A stretch of 37,874 nucleotides of DNA from Lentimicrobiaceae bacterium (GTDB lineage Bacteria; Bacteroidota; Bacteroidia; Bacteroidales; SKPS01), in the NCBI GenBank assembly GCA_007119395.1, contig SKPS01000251.1, forward strand, positions 1 through 37,874, given 5' to 3'. The notes below the pieces were generated by a model. That model worked only from the letters and a program-made list of their open reading frames with translations. It made no database searches and was not told where the DNA came from. Of the stretch, positions 16,946 through 26,692 are shown piece by piece. Both the position numbers and the translations under genes were made by a program. The number at the start of each line of letters is the position of its first letter. Position 1 is the first letter of the stretch.

Positions 16946-19900
16946 TTAACGCATCAGGTACATTTTCCCCCACCCTTCTCTGAAGTAGGGGTCTGCTCCC
17001 GATGCCGCTCTTTCAATTTGCCGGTCACGAATACTGGAGTGTACACGATATAGGTATACACCGTTGGCTACACGGTCACCAAACTCGTCTGTACCATCCC
17101 AATAGCCCATGGTGATGTTCCGTCCAAGATTGATTGGCCCCAGTTCAGCCATTGTAAGCTCACGAATCACCCTGCCCGAAATGGTCATGATCTGAATCCT
17201 GAAATCGGTTGGCACTTCATGCCCGGTAAGGGTGAATACAAAATGGGTTTTTGTGGTGAAGGGGTTGGGCCAGTTGAGCACTTCGGTAATAGAAGCCTGG
17301 CTGATCACTTTGAAGGAGATCTGATATGAAACCGACCCTGACTCACCATACGACTTATCGGTTGCTTCCACCCTGAACAGGTAGGTTCCGTCACGCCCCA
17401 GGAAGTCAGCAGGAAAGAGAATACGGCACTGGTTGTTTGTGCCCGAAGCCGGATAAAAGATCATTTGTTCCACGCCACCTTTTCTGAAAAACAGTTGTTG
17501 AAATTCGCTTTCATGTGGCGACCTGAGGTATACTCTGAAAAGGGCGGTGTCTTCTGGTTGGTTGAAGAGGAAGAATGGGTTTTCATCGTTGAGTTGTATC
17601 TCAATCATGGGTTGTGCTGAGATGATATCACCATCGAGAATACGGATCCCGTCAAAGGTGACATCAAGCAGCGGGCTTTGGTCATCGGCAGTAACTTCGA
17701 AGTGGATTTCAGCCATGTTGTTGATGTGCGTCTGTTCCGGTTGGTCGTAGAATCCTGTTTGAGGATTTACTGGGTTCACTTCGATTATGAGGGTCGCGAG
17801 CCCCGGGGTGAGGGTTGCTGTAGGCAAGGTAAAATGGTCAATGAACAAGGTGTCACCGGCGGGATGTTCACGGTATCGCCGGTAGGTTGATTTATGTGTT
17901 TGGCGGTGGCTGTCAACGATCCAGCTGTGTACCAGTAGGCTGTCCATTGGCTGGTTGCTGATATTTCGTGTTGCAATGGAGAAGCGCAATGAATCTCCTT
18001 GCTGGATGGTGTCATGGTGAAACGTAAAGCGACTGGATGGGTCGAGTGCTGTTTCTCCAACGGGGGTGTAATACACCATCCAGGAGTGTAGCTGAGCAGG
18101 TGTTCTGTAGACATCATCGCGCATCTTTGCCTCGAAGCGGAGGGTTGGGTACACTTCTGCGTCCAGTATTTGGCTGAGGTTTACAATGCTGTCGGGATGA
18201 GGCTTGATATCGGCAAGGGCAGCTATGTGGTGAGGGTTCCCAAAGCGATCGATGGGTACCAGGGAGAACTTGACGGAGTCAGTGTTCTGCGGATCTGATG
18301 CGAGTGGCGACTGTTTCCAGAAGGCACTGCCCCACTCTTTTGCCGGTCCGATTTCGGTTGAGAGGATGGTTCCCTGATACCAGTTGATGTCCAATAGCCG
18401 GAGGATCCGTGTGGTGTCTGAACTGCCGGTTGACACCACTTCATGCACTTTGTTCGGGTCACCGATCGGAGCCCCTTTCTGGCCGAATATGATATATGAA
18501 CTGCCCGATGGCAGGTTTCTGATGGAGGCGCTTCCAATGGATTCGAATCCTTGTAGCACCGCTTCGGGCAATGATCCGGCATGGTGGTCTTTGATACTGT
18601 ATGCCAACACATAGTGCCCTGCCGGTATGGAGTCGAAAAAGGCTGCCAGCCGACTGGTCCAGTGAGAACTGTGTGTTGGAAACTCAAACGCGTTAAGCTG
18701 GGTTGCCGGGGCTTGGTAGTTGCCCCAATTGCCACTCCAGGTTGAGGAGGTGTTGATGGCACGTATTGGCTCTGCGGCGATGGTATCAAACACGGCAAAG
18801 ATGAACCCTCCCGGTAAGCTGTGCTTGATGATTTCGGAGGATTGATATTTGAAATTTCCGTTGATGGAGTAGTAGTGCTGGTTGGCATGGAGGGAGGGAA
18901 ACATCCCGGTTTGTGCGATAATCTCCCGCTGCCCGCTGATGAATTCAAAGACCCCTGCTGCCGGGTGGTGTACAATGTTCTGGTATTGGTTTTTGGTGAA
19001 CTGATGCGGGTGGGCCTGTGCCCATCCTGTTCTTCCAGGGATATACCTGAAAGAGCTGTGCCTCCAATCGGTAATCCCTTCCGGGTGGTCGAGGCTGTCA
19101 ACGCTTACACGCCAGAAATAGACAGCGCTGTCAATCAGCGTTATGGGCGGAGTCCAGCTAAACACCCCGCCGGTGCCCTGCAGAGATGAGGATGCCAAAA
19201 CGGTTGAGAATCCGGGGTTGTCAGACAGCTCGAAGTGGTATCTCTTATGGCTTGAAAAGGGATCAATGGTGCTGGCATACAATGTCACCTGCGGGTCAGC
19301 TACCACAGCGTATTCGTAAGGATATATCGGAAGCAGGCTCGATGCCTTGATGTGCAACGGAACGGAGGTGCTGTTGTTGGTCTCATCCGACTCCTGTATC
19401 TGAAACAGGGCGTCAAGGGTCACCTCAATCGTATTGAGGCCTACCCCAAAGGTCTTCTCCACAGGGAGCATCACCACAAAGGTGTCAATGAATGCTGTGC
19501 TGGGGAGATGCAACAGTGTGTCAAACAATTGTTGATCGGGGAAGGTTCTCCGAATGCTGACGGCAAAAGAGTCTTTGACCGCTTTGCCGGGGTTTTTGCT
19601 GATGATATGAACTGCAAAGCTATCAAGCTCATTGGAGATATCGGATGGTTTGAAAAAGACCTGTGACGGACTGATTTGGTAATCGGGCAGCTCCTGAACC
19701 GACAGTACAATGGCGGGGTCGCCATGCAATGTTGTTTGCTGGTAGGAAGCGACATGGTAAAAGATGGTGCTTGTGCTGAGCGGCCTCATGGCATGCCTGG
19801 TTAGCTCGCCCAGTGTTTTACCGTAACCAGCTCTTGACATATAATGATACAGCGTATCGTTGATCAGGTTGAGCGCATCAATGGTTGAGTAGTTGGAAGA

Positions 19901-22099
19901 ACCTAAATAGGCAATGGCTCCTTTGTTGGGGGTGAGCACAAACTCCTCACTTTTGGTGAAGGTGTTGTTAAACAGATCACCCGAATAACACGAATTGGCT
20001 ATGACAAGCGGATACCTCCCCTCATTTTGGTAGGTACTGACGGCATCGGTGCTGATATCGAACCCTGTAGCAGAACCGTGACCATAGAACGACATGATTC
20101 TGATCCCACTGTTGATCAGGTTCATCAGCTGTTGTGACTGGATAATCTCTATAGGCTGTGTTGTGGTTTTCAGGAAAGTAGTCACCTGTCCACCGAAATA
20201 GGGTGCTTCCAGTTTCTTCTCCCATTTGGCAAGGCTCGTTCTGATGGCTGTTTGTTCGCCCGCATTGATACCGCCTCCCAGATGAATCGCCCTTTTCATC
20301 CACATCTCATTGCGTAGCCTGAGAGAATCTTCGTATTGCCTCACCTTGTGCAGGTATGACAAAACCTGCCCCGGATCAGTCGCAGCCAGCCGGCCGATGC
20401 TGTGATCCTGCACATGCACAGGGCTCAGCCGGTTGATATACTTGTTGTCAGTGGCAGGATGCCCCCAGCCCGGCACCAGTGAATTCCTGAAGGCGTTGGT
20501 GTCTCTTCTGGTATGCAGTGTTGAATACCCCTTGCCAATGATAAAAATGGTTTGTGGCAGCACCTGGTGGTCGTACAGGTACTTCAGGAAGTTCTCAATG
20601 GCCAGCGGGTTGTTTCTGATGCCGTAAGAAAACTGTTCATACAGCGATTCCACGTTCTCTATCACAGGATCGTAGAGCGTGGGATACCCATTGTTGCGGC
20701 GGTATGTGGCATACGCATCGGCTGCCTGTTGCAAGGAGGGGTGTGTGATGATCAGGTAGTCGTGGCTGTTTTGCTGGTAATAGGTGAGGTAGTCGGTAAA
20801 CCTGTGACCTGTGGTTAAAGGGTATAACGCTGTGATGTTACGGATCATCCCTTCTGACGAGAGGAAGCACTCTTTTTCAGAGGGGTTTCCGGGCAGTGAG
20901 TTGGGTATAAGCATCTCTCTGGTATTGCCGGTAGTGGCTACCACGATGCGTCGTTGGTTGGTCAGATCGTACAATATGGGTTCTCCGAAAGGGACGGAGA
21001 GTTGCGTAAGCGACAAGTATGTTTTGGTATGGTTGGGATGATCGGGGATATACATCCAGCGTTCTGTGGCGTTGTTGAGGTTTGTGCCATGAGGGAAGGT
21101 GAGTTCTGCTCTGACAATCGAGTTACGGTCGCTGCGGGTGGGTTCCATCGACGGGTTGGTGCTCAGGTCATCAACAGCGGCGAAGTGAAATGAGGTTGAG
21201 AACCCTGTTGAGAGGGAGGTTGCAGGAATCTGTACCGAGCGCCTCATTACCTGGTATCCGAAGTAGGTGAAATCATCGAGGTGCCCTGATGCACCGGCTA
21301 TGGATACCCTTACATGGTGGTTCTTCCCCGGGTGAGCCGGAAACTGGTATATATACCTCGACCGCCCTACAATAGTGTACTGTAGCGTGGCAGGCGGTCC
21401 CTGCTGATAAACACCACGGGTTTGAAGATTCACTACCCTGGGGTTGGTCATGTTGGGGTCGATGCCGAAAGGGAAGTCAACCCAACCCTCCCCATCCATG
21501 TACCTGGAGTCCTTTGAAAAATCACTTCCAAGATACCCACCGGCGAAATAGGTACCCGCAGGCTCAAACCACGATTTGGTCTTAAAATAGGGCGCAGCAG
21601 CTCCATAATTCCCGAAATCCACGCTGCTCTCAATGATCAATCGCTTGTTGTTTGTGCCGGAACCGATGGTGAGGAAATAATACGCCGTATCTGTAAAAAG
21701 GCTGTATCGCTGGTTCACAGCAAACGAAGAGTCATGAAAGAGTTGCTTGTCGGGCTGTGCATCGTTGCCACTGCCGAAGAATTCAATGTAGTCACCATCA
21801 TTGAAGACGCCATCCTGTTCACCATGTACATAAATCGCCACCTCTTCCCCGTTACGGAACAGTTGTAGTCGTCGCGGATCAAAGCCCGGTGAGGTAAGCA
21901 CCCCTGAAAGCGCAAGTGTAGTGGAATCAATACGGTAAATGCCGGTTTGAACCACCGGAAACTTCCAGTAGTCCTGTTGTAAGGTTTGTAACACCCAATC
22001 ATTGCCGGTGCTGTGCTGTGATATCAGGGCGCCGGGAGCAAAGAGGGAGATGCCCAATAACCAGAACCATATAACGAGCTTGTGTCTCATAAACAACAT
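16946..22099 (-). CDS. porU2: C25-family (gingipain-like) type IX secretion sortase, PorU2-like
   Basis: Very large cell-surface cysteine peptidase, 1717 aa from the ATG at 22099 (a second Met is at 22090). The N-terminus is a signal peptide (MRHKLVIWFWLLGISLFAPGA), followed by WKFPVVQTGIYRID, a PorU-type start. The C25 catalytic pair is visible as His674 in SFYGHGS and Cys704 in IANSCYSG. A long run of beta domains follows, and the C-terminal 100 residues are a FlgD-Ig-like domain (NWPNPF, ISGRVIREL, GVYLYRV). Classical PorU is about 1100-1300 aa; the size and the downstream PorV/PorQ gene fit the form called PorU2. It probably processes or anchors secreted proteins, which is inference. The frame extends to 22423, but that part crosses its promoter and the MBOAT gene. 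Confidence 0.87.
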   Translation of the reverse strand: MLFMRHKLVIWFWLLGISLFAPGALISQHSTGNDWVLQTLQQDYWKFPVVQTGIYRIDSTTLALSGVLTSPGFDPRRLQLFRNGEEVAIYVHGEQDGVFNDGDYIEFFGSGNDAQPDKQLFHDSSFAVNQRYSLFTDTAYYFLTIGSGTNNKRLIIESSVDFGNYGAAAPYFKTKSWFEPAGTYFAGGYLGSDFSKDSRYMDGEGWVDFPFGIDPNMTNPRVVNLQTRGVYQQGPPATLQYTIVGRSRYIYQFPAHPGKNHHVRVSIAGASGHLDDFTYFGYQVMRRSVQIPATSLSTGFSTSFHFAAVDDLSTNPSMEPTRSDRNSIVRAELTFPHGTNLNNATERWMYIPDHPNHTKTYLSLTQLSVPFGEPILYDLTNQRRIVVATTGNTREMLIPNSLPGNPSEKECFLSSEGMIRNITALYPLTTGHRFTDYLTYYQQNSHDYLIITHPSLQQAADAYATYRRNNGYPTLYDPVIENVESLYEQFSYGIRNNPLAIENFLKYLYDHQVLPQTIFIIGKGYSTLHTRRDTNAFRNSLVPGWGHPATDNKYINRLSPVHVQDHSIGRLAATDPGQVLSYLHKVRQYEDSLRLRNEMWMKRAIHLGGGINAGEQTAIRTSLAKWEKKLEAPYFGGQVTTFLKTTTQPIEIIQSQQLMNLINSGIRIMSFYGHGSATGFDISTDAVSTYQNEGRYPLVIANSCYSGDLFNNTFTKSEEFVLTPNKGAIAYLGSSNYSTIDALNLINDTLYHYMSRAGYGKTLGELTRHAMRPLSTSTIFYHVASYQQTTLHGDPAIVLSVQELPDYQISPSQVFFKPSDISNELDSFAVHIISKNPGKAVKDSFAVSIRRTFPDQQLFDTLLHLPSTAFIDTFVVMLPVEKTFGVGLNTIEVTLDALFQIQESDETNNSTSVPLHIKASSLLPIYPYEYAVVADPQVTLYASTIDPFSSHKRYHFELSDNPGFSTVLASSSLQGTGGVFSWTPPITLIDSAVYFWRVSVDSLDHPEGITDWRHSSFRYIPGRTGWAQAHPHQFTKNQYQNIVHHPAAGVFEFISGQREIIAQTGMFPSLHANQHYYSINGNFKYQSSEIIKHSLPGGFIFAVFDTIAAEPIRAINTSSTWSGNWGNYQAPATQLNAFEFPTHSSHWTSRLAAFFDSIPAGHYVLAYSIKDHHAGSLPEAVLQGFESIGSASIRNLPSGSSYIIFGQKGAPIGDPNKVHEVVSTGSSDTTRILRLLDINWYQGTILSTEIGPAKEWGSAFWKQSPLASDPQNTDSVKFSLVPIDRFGNPHHIAALADIKPHPDSIVNLSQILDAEVYPTLRFEAKMRDDVYRTPAQLHSWMVYYTPVGETALDPSSRFTFHHDTIQQGDSLRFSIATRNISNQPMDSLLVHSWIVDSHRQTHKSTYRRYREHPAGDTLFIDHFTLPTATLTPGLATLIIEVNPVNPQTGFYDQPEQTHINNMAEIHFEVTADDQSPLLDVTFDGIRILDGDIISAQPMIEIQLNDENPFFLFNQPEDTALFRVYLRSPHESEFQQLFFRKGGVEQMIFYPASGTNNQCRILFPADFLGRDGTYLFRVEATDKSYGESGSVSYQISFKVISQASITEVLNWPNPFTTKTHFVFTLTGHEVPTDFRIQIMTISGRVIRELTMAELGPINLGRNITMGYWDGTDEFGDRVANGVYLYRVHSSIRDRQIERAASGADPYFREGWGKMYLMR

Positions 22100-22188
22100 A
22101 TTGTCAGTGCTTTTGCCATGTTCAGGTGAAGCGCCCGGATGGGTGGATCCGGGTTGCCGTTGGCCCGTTGAACAGGTTCTGCACGCCA

Positions 22189-22215
22189 CAAAGATAGCGA
22201 TCAAATAGAAACCAA
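22189..22215 (-). promoter_or_regulatory. Promoter for the porU2-like operon
   Basis: Minus strand: TTG (22215-22213), 16 bases, TATCTTTG (22196-22189). The -7 box is perfect; the spacer is short. Predicted start near 22183, about 83 bases before the ATG at 22099. It supports that start and separates the sortase genes from the MBOAT block. Confidence 0.5.
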
Positions 22216-22272
22216 CGCATAATGAAACAATCCATTGTATGGTTTGTTGATGCAGCAACCACAAGACCAAGG

Positions 22273-23940
22273 CTAAAACTGGAAATAGATAAATGGCTGC
22301 ATGTCGGCTGAGATCGACTGGTAAATGATAAACACCACTACACAGCTGATCACGACCTTCGCCCACATCGGAGTGCGTATAAACCATTGCTGATACTTCT
22401 CTTTCAAACGGCTTGGCCACCAATGCAGGATAAATCCAAACAACATCATCAAAAACACATTTTTATACCCCACTAAGATATCCGGAATCAACCCCCACTG
22501 GAAGTCGTTGGCAATCTGATGCATCAGTTCATAAGTGCCCTCCATGGATTCACCCCTAAACCAAATGCGCGTAAAGGTGATAAAATTGAAGGTCAGAAAG
22601 ATCTTCCACACCGTAGCAAGTCCGTGATTTGCTTTTTCCCACGGGCTGATCCGCCGCCAGTACTTGTAAAAGATCACCCCCAAGCCATTCAATCCACCCC
22701 AAATCACGAACATCCAGCTGGCACCGTGCCATAAGCCGCCCAGCAACATGGTGAGCAGGATGTTGATGTTGGTAGTGATGTGTTTCTTTAGTGATGGGAT
22801 CAGCCTGGTAAGGAGCCAGATAATTGAGAAAGAGCCTGCCATGATGGGTATCAGCAGCAGTTCGCCCGATATCATAATCACAAAGAGGAGGATGGCGGAG
22901 AGACTGATCCAGGTAAACAGTGACCCGCGACGGTTTCCTCCCATTGGGATGTAGAGATAATCTTTCAACCACGACGACAGAGAGATGTGCCACCTTTGCC
23001 AGAACTCGCCCGTGTTCCTGGCTTTATAGGGTGAGTTGAAGTTCTTCGGCAACCGGAAGCCCATGAGCAGTGCAACCCCTATGGCAATATCAGTGTAGCC
23101 TGAGAAATCACAATAGACCTGAAGTGAATAGCCGTATAGGCTCATCAGGTTTTCAAACCCTGTGTAACTAAGGTGGTTGCTGAAGACCCGGTCAATGAAG
23201 TTCACCGCGATATAGTCGCCAATTAAAATCTTCTTGATCAACCCCTTCAGGATCATCCAGACAGCCAGTCCAAACTCAGCCTTTGTAAGGGAAAAGTCTT
23301 TGTATAACTGTGGGATAAAATCGGCAGCGCGAACAATAGGCCCCGCCACCAGCTGAGGGAAGAACGAGACATAAAATCCGAAATCGATCAGGTTGTTTAC
23401 AGGCTTCACCAGCCCTCGGTAAACATCCATCGAATAGCTGATGGTTTGAAATGTGAAGAAGCTGATGCCAACGGGTAGCAGAATAGCCCCTACATCGAAC
23501 CGGGTTCCGGTGGTAGTATTGGCAATCAAGGCCAGGTGATTCACCACCTGGTACTGTGTTCCGATGAAATTGTTGAATGACTCAACAAAGAAGTAGGCGT
23601 ATTTGAAGTAGCTGAGCAGTCCCAGGTTCACAAAAATACTCAAGCCGACCAATAGCTGTTTGGCGAGGGGTTTTTTACTGCGGTATATTCCCCTGCCTAT
23701 AAAAAAGTCGGCAAGGGTTGAGAATATCAGAATAAAGAAAAAGAACCCTGACGATTTATAGTAGAAGAACAGGCTTGCGAGGAAGAGGTATCCGCAACGG
23801 ACTGTTTTGTTTTTTGATTTTCCCAACACCGAGTAGAATATCAGCACCACCAGGAAGAATGCCCAGAAGGCGAACCGTGTAAAGATCAGCGGTTGCTCTT
23901 CGTTGTAGGTGAATATGGCATGTAGATATTCCTGTATCAT
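22273..23940 (-). CDS. MBOAT-family membrane O-acyltransferase
   Basis: Polytopic inner-membrane acyltransferase of the AlgI/PatA/DltB group, which moves acyl groups (usually acetyl) across the membrane for attachment to an exported glycan. 555 aa with about ten to twelve hydrophobic segments. The MBOAT signatures are clear: FPQLVAGPI, QVYCDFSGYTDIAIG, RWHISLSSWLKDYLYIPMGG with His318, and LGGLWHGASWMF with the presumed catalytic His405. The length is typical of AlgI. It starts 5 bases after an SGNH gene and belongs to the block of two SGNH proteins and a LysM/transglycosylase-fold protein. The acyl acceptor is therefore likely a periplasmic polymer, with peptidoglycan the favoured guess. Confidence 0.92.
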   Translation of the reverse strand: MIQEYLHAIFTYNEEQPLIFTRFAFWAFFLVVLIFYSVLGKSKNKTVRCGYLFLASLFFYYKSSGFFFFILIFSTLADFFIGRGIYRSKKPLAKQLLVGLSIFVNLGLLSYFKYAYFFVESFNNFIGTQYQVVNHLALIANTTTGTRFDVGAILLPVGISFFTFQTISYSMDVYRGLVKPVNNLIDFGFYVSFFPQLVAGPIVRAADFIPQLYKDFSLTKAEFGLAVWMILKGLIKKILIGDYIAVNFIDRVFSNHLSYTGFENLMSLYGYSLQVYCDFSGYTDIAIGVALLMGFRLPKNFNSPYKARNTGEFWQRWHISLSSWLKDYLYIPMGGNRRGSLFTWISLSAILLFVIMISGELLLIPIMAGSFSIIWLLTRLIPSLKKHITTNINILLTMLLGGLWHGASWMFVIWGGLNGLGVIFYKYWRRISPWEKANHGLATVWKIFLTFNFITFTRIWFRGESMEGTYELMHQIANDFQWGLIPDILVGYKNVFLMMLFGFILHWWPSRLKEKYQQWFIRTPMWAKVVISCVVVFIIYQSISADMQPFIYFQF

Positions 23941-23945
23941 TGGGT

Positions 23946-25235
23946 TTATGGATGTTGGGTGATGATAGGTTTTTGTTCCAGGTGATCGCCATAGCTTTTC
24001 AAGAGGGCACTGAACATCAGGTCACCTTTGAGGAGGTATCCTTCGCGGGTGAAGTGAATGCGGTCGTTTTGCATGAGGCCGTGTGAGTGCCACCGAGGTA
24101 CGGAATTGAACCCTCCCATCACCTGAAAAAAGTTCCAAACGCCGCAGTGGTGTTTTTGTGCAAGGCGGTAGATAACGGTCTCTTGTTGTATTGTAGCGGG
24201 GTTGGCGCGGCGACGGCGGAGGTACACATCGTTGGGTACTGTTAGTAAAATATCGGCTTCGGGTACGGCAGTTTGGATGGTTCTGATCAGCTCTTCATAG
24301 TTGCGTTCAAATACGCCCGGGTCGAAGCGGGTAGAGTAGCCGTCGTTGGTGCCCAGGGAGATCACCACCAGGTCGGCTTTGATGGCCTGGAGCTGTTCAC
24401 CCATCAGGTTGGCACGAAGGAATGAAGGGATGCTGGCTCCGTTGACACCGAGCGCTGAGTAGATCACGCCTGGGTGATCTGTGGTGGACTCAATGCCGTG
24501 CACTTCAATAAATGCAGGGCTGTTGTCGGTCTTGTAAAACTCCAGTGTAAAGGTGTCAACCGGTGCATTCAGCCGTATCTCTGTTATGCCTTGATGAACC
24601 TGTTGTATCGAATGAACCAGCCATGGGTCATCGGTTGCCATGGTGATGCGGTAGTTGTGTGTGGGATCGTAATGGTGCACCCTGATGATATCGCTCCCGA
24701 AAGGCAGCGATGTGTCACGGTTTGAGATGGTGATGGTGGCAAGGCTGTCACCTGTTACAACCATCATCCCTGCAAGACCGAAGTTGCAGGTTGCGTTTCG
24801 GGTGGTGTTCCTGCAATGTTGCCAACGTCCGGTATAGCCTACCGTGAAGTTGGTTGGGTTGTTGCTTCCGGTGACTCTGACGGGGAAGATCAATCCGCGC
24901 CCTCCATGCATACCGGGCTGAAGCTGCTGCAGTCGCTTGCGAACCTGGTGGGTGTAAATATCGGTTTGGATATGTGACCCGCCGATATGCACAATATGGA
25001 CCTGCCCTGTGCCATAAAAAAGCAATGAATCGAGCTTGTTGAAGAAATGCCCCAAGAGGGGTCTGTCGCCGGGTTGAATGAGCCTGTTGGTGTCGTAATT
25101 GATAAAACTATATGGCGTTACAAAGGTGGGGTCTTCCAGTGGTGTCTGACCGTTCAGCGTACAGAGAGGTGCAGCCACAACCCAAAGAAACAAAAGGATC
25201 TTACGTATATTATGATGCTGCTCCTTTCTCCCCAT
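23946..25235 (-). CDS. Periplasmic SGNH/GDSL-fold protein with a variant GGSH nucleophile block
   Basis: 429 aa. The N-terminus has a signal peptide or anchor (RKILLFLWVVAAPLCTLNGQ), so it acts in the periplasm. SGNH blocks: HIGGSHIQTD, with Ser87 as nucleophile but Gly86 where the family has Asp (GDS); ISLGTND (Gly and Asn of the oxyanion hole); and DRIHF with the catalytic Asp/His pair near residue 405. A beta-rich insert of about 130 residues between blocks I and III resembles a carbohydrate-binding domain. It shares the MGG[FY]NS[VM]P segment and general plan with the adjacent SGNH gene, so the two are paralogs. Between that gene (1 base gap) and the MBOAT gene (5 bases). Likely an O-acetyltransferase or esterase for a cell-wall polymer. 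Confidence 0.85.
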   Translation of the reverse strand: MGRKEQHHNIRKILLFLWVVAAPLCTLNGQTPLEDPTFVTPYSFINYDTNRLIQPGDRPLLGHFFNKLDSLLFYGTGQVHIVHIGGSHIQTDIYTHQVRKRLQQLQPGMHGGRGLIFPVRVTGSNNPTNFTVGYTGRWQHCRNTTRNATCNFGLAGMMVVTGDSLATITISNRDTSLPFGSDIIRVHHYDPTHNYRITMATDDPWLVHSIQQVHQGITEIRLNAPVDTFTLEFYKTDNSPAFIEVHGIESTTDHPGVIYSALGVNGASIPSFLRANLMGEQLQAIKADLVVISLGTNDGYSTRFDPGVFERNYEELIRTIQTAVPEADILLTVPNDVYLRRRRANPATIQQETVIYRLAQKHHCGVWNFFQVMGGFNSVPRWHSHGLMQNDRIHFTREGYLLKGDLMFSALLKSYGDHLEQKPIITQHP

Positions 25236-25236
25236 C

Positions 25237-26685
25237 TTACCGTGTGTTTTGTTTGTATTGCTGATACTCCCATATCAGGGCATTGTAGAACATATTGCCG
25301 ATGAGTCTGGCACCGCGAGGGGAGAAGTGGATATAATCGGGTGATGCCAATGGGGGATCGGCTTCAACCCATGCAGGCATCGAGTTGTATCCGCCCATCG
25401 CTTCGTACATATCCCAAAATACTCCTCCGGCCCTGAAAGTGGCATCCTTCAGTGCATCACGCACACTCTCCAGCAGGGGATAGGTCACATAGTACTCACG
25501 CTCCTTGATCGACTTGTCCGAAGGACCAATCACGATGATACAAGCTGAAGGGCGCAAGCGTTTCAAGGTGAGCAACTGGTTGTAAAACCACTGACCATAT
25601 CTGATGCACTGCTCTTCGTCTTCAAGATATGGCAAAGGGTTGCCGCCAAACTGCAGGATAAAGAGCTCTACATTGAGTTCGTTGTACATTTGCCTGAGCT
25701 GCTCGCGGTTCATTCTGTTGAAGATGGTTCCTGAGCTCCCTCTCATGGCGATGTTGTCAACCATCACTCCACCACCCGAAGAGAGGTCTACACCGTACAC
25801 ATCGGGGCTGTCATACCCTGAGAACGTAATGGTGACATTACCGGTTCCGGTGTAGGCATATACCGACTTCATGTTTTCAAAGATGGTATCACGCCGCAGC
25901 AGCCCGTCGTCACCTGTAATGGTGATGGCCACCGGCGAGTGTGTATTGCCTGCAAACACCCGCAATTGGTTGAAAGGGTATCGGGTTTCAGAGAAAGTGA
26001 CACTGGCACTTTGCCACAGAGAGTCTACAAACACTGAATCATGCACGATGGGTGCATACCGTGAGAAGCTGGCCATTGCGCCAAATCCGTTGTGTGGCAC
26101 GTCACTTCGTCTGCCGAACAGAGCATGTCGTTGCCAGTCCCCTTCCAGGGAGCGTTCCACTGCACGCGAATTGTAGAGGTCAACAACGGGCACCAGCCCT
26201 GGCCCGGAACCACCGAACTGTGACTGCAGGTTTCTACGCAATAAATGGGTGATACGGTCCCCTTCGATTTGTGAATCACCATAGTGCAAAATGCGAATCT
26301 GTCTTCGTACCAACGCCAGCGAGTCGAGTTTCCTGAAAAAGGGATAGAGCAACTGAGTGCGCCCTTCAGGGAATTCGAGGTGGCGGGTGGTTAACTCATC
26401 AATGCCTCTGAAACGGATCGTGAATGCACCCGTGGCTGTGTCTTCAGCCAATACAAGCTCCTCCTCTACCTCTTCTACAACCTTTTCTACCTTTTCTGCT
26501 GCCTCCTGAAAGGCGGTTACATCTTTGTATTCAGGTCTGTTCGGGCGAATCACATCCATTACCCCCGGGAAGTGGAGTGATATGGAGCCCACTTTCACGC
26601 CATCACTCGGGAACAGCCAAGCGATGACCCCAAGCAAGGCGATCACTGATAATACAAAAAGGGTGACTCGTCCGGGATTCATCAT
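25237..26685 (-). CDS. Membrane-anchored SGNH/GDSL-fold protein
   Basis: 482 aa from the ATG at 26685 (a second Met follows at once). The frame continues to 26784, but that part overlaps the upstream gene and does not look like a signal. A single N-terminal helix (VTLFVLSVIALLGVIAWLF) anchors it, followed by a Glu/Val-rich helical stalk (about 60-80). The SGNH blocks are LHYGDSQIEGD with Ser138, FGGN (block III) and PDYIHF with the catalytic Asp/His. A beta insert lies between blocks I and III, as in the next gene, and the MGGYNSMP segment is shared. It starts 7 bases after the LysM gene and ends 1 base before its paralog. By analogy with PatB/Ape1 or AlgX/AlgJ, one of the pair may transfer and the other remove or edit acetyl groups. 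Confidence 0.85.
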   Translation of the reverse strand: MMNPGRVTLFVLSVIALLGVIAWLFPSDGVKVGSISLHFPGVMDVIRPNRPEYKDVTAFQEAAEKVEKVVEEVEEELVLAEDTATGAFTIRFRGIDELTTRHLEFPEGRTQLLYPFFRKLDSLALVRRQIRILHYGDSQIEGDRITHLLRRNLQSQFGGSGPGLVPVVDLYNSRAVERSLEGDWQRHALFGRRSDVPHNGFGAMASFSRYAPIVHDSVFVDSLWQSASVTFSETRYPFNQLRVFAGNTHSPVAITITGDDGLLRRDTIFENMKSVYAYTGTGNVTITFSGYDSPDVYGVDLSSGGGVMVDNIAMRGSSGTIFNRMNREQLRQMYNELNVELFILQFGGNPLPYLEDEEQCIRYGQWFYNQLLTLKRLRPSACIIVIGPSDKSIKEREYYVTYPLLESVRDALKDATFRAGGVFWDMYEAMGGYNSMPAWVEADPPLASPDYIHFSPRGARLIGNMFYNALIWEYQQYKQNTR

Positions 26686-26692
26686 GCCAAGC

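Noticed and set aside
18223..19101. Minus-strand frame of 292 codons in another register of the sortase gene
   Set aside because: The Ser/Thr/Pro-rich translation is a frame shadow of the PorU2-like gene, which is conserved throughout this stretch.
22100..22423. Possible 108-residue N-terminal extension of the sortase
   Set aside because: It crosses a good promoter, overlaps the MBOAT gene by 151 bases, and puts the real signal peptide in the middle of the protein.
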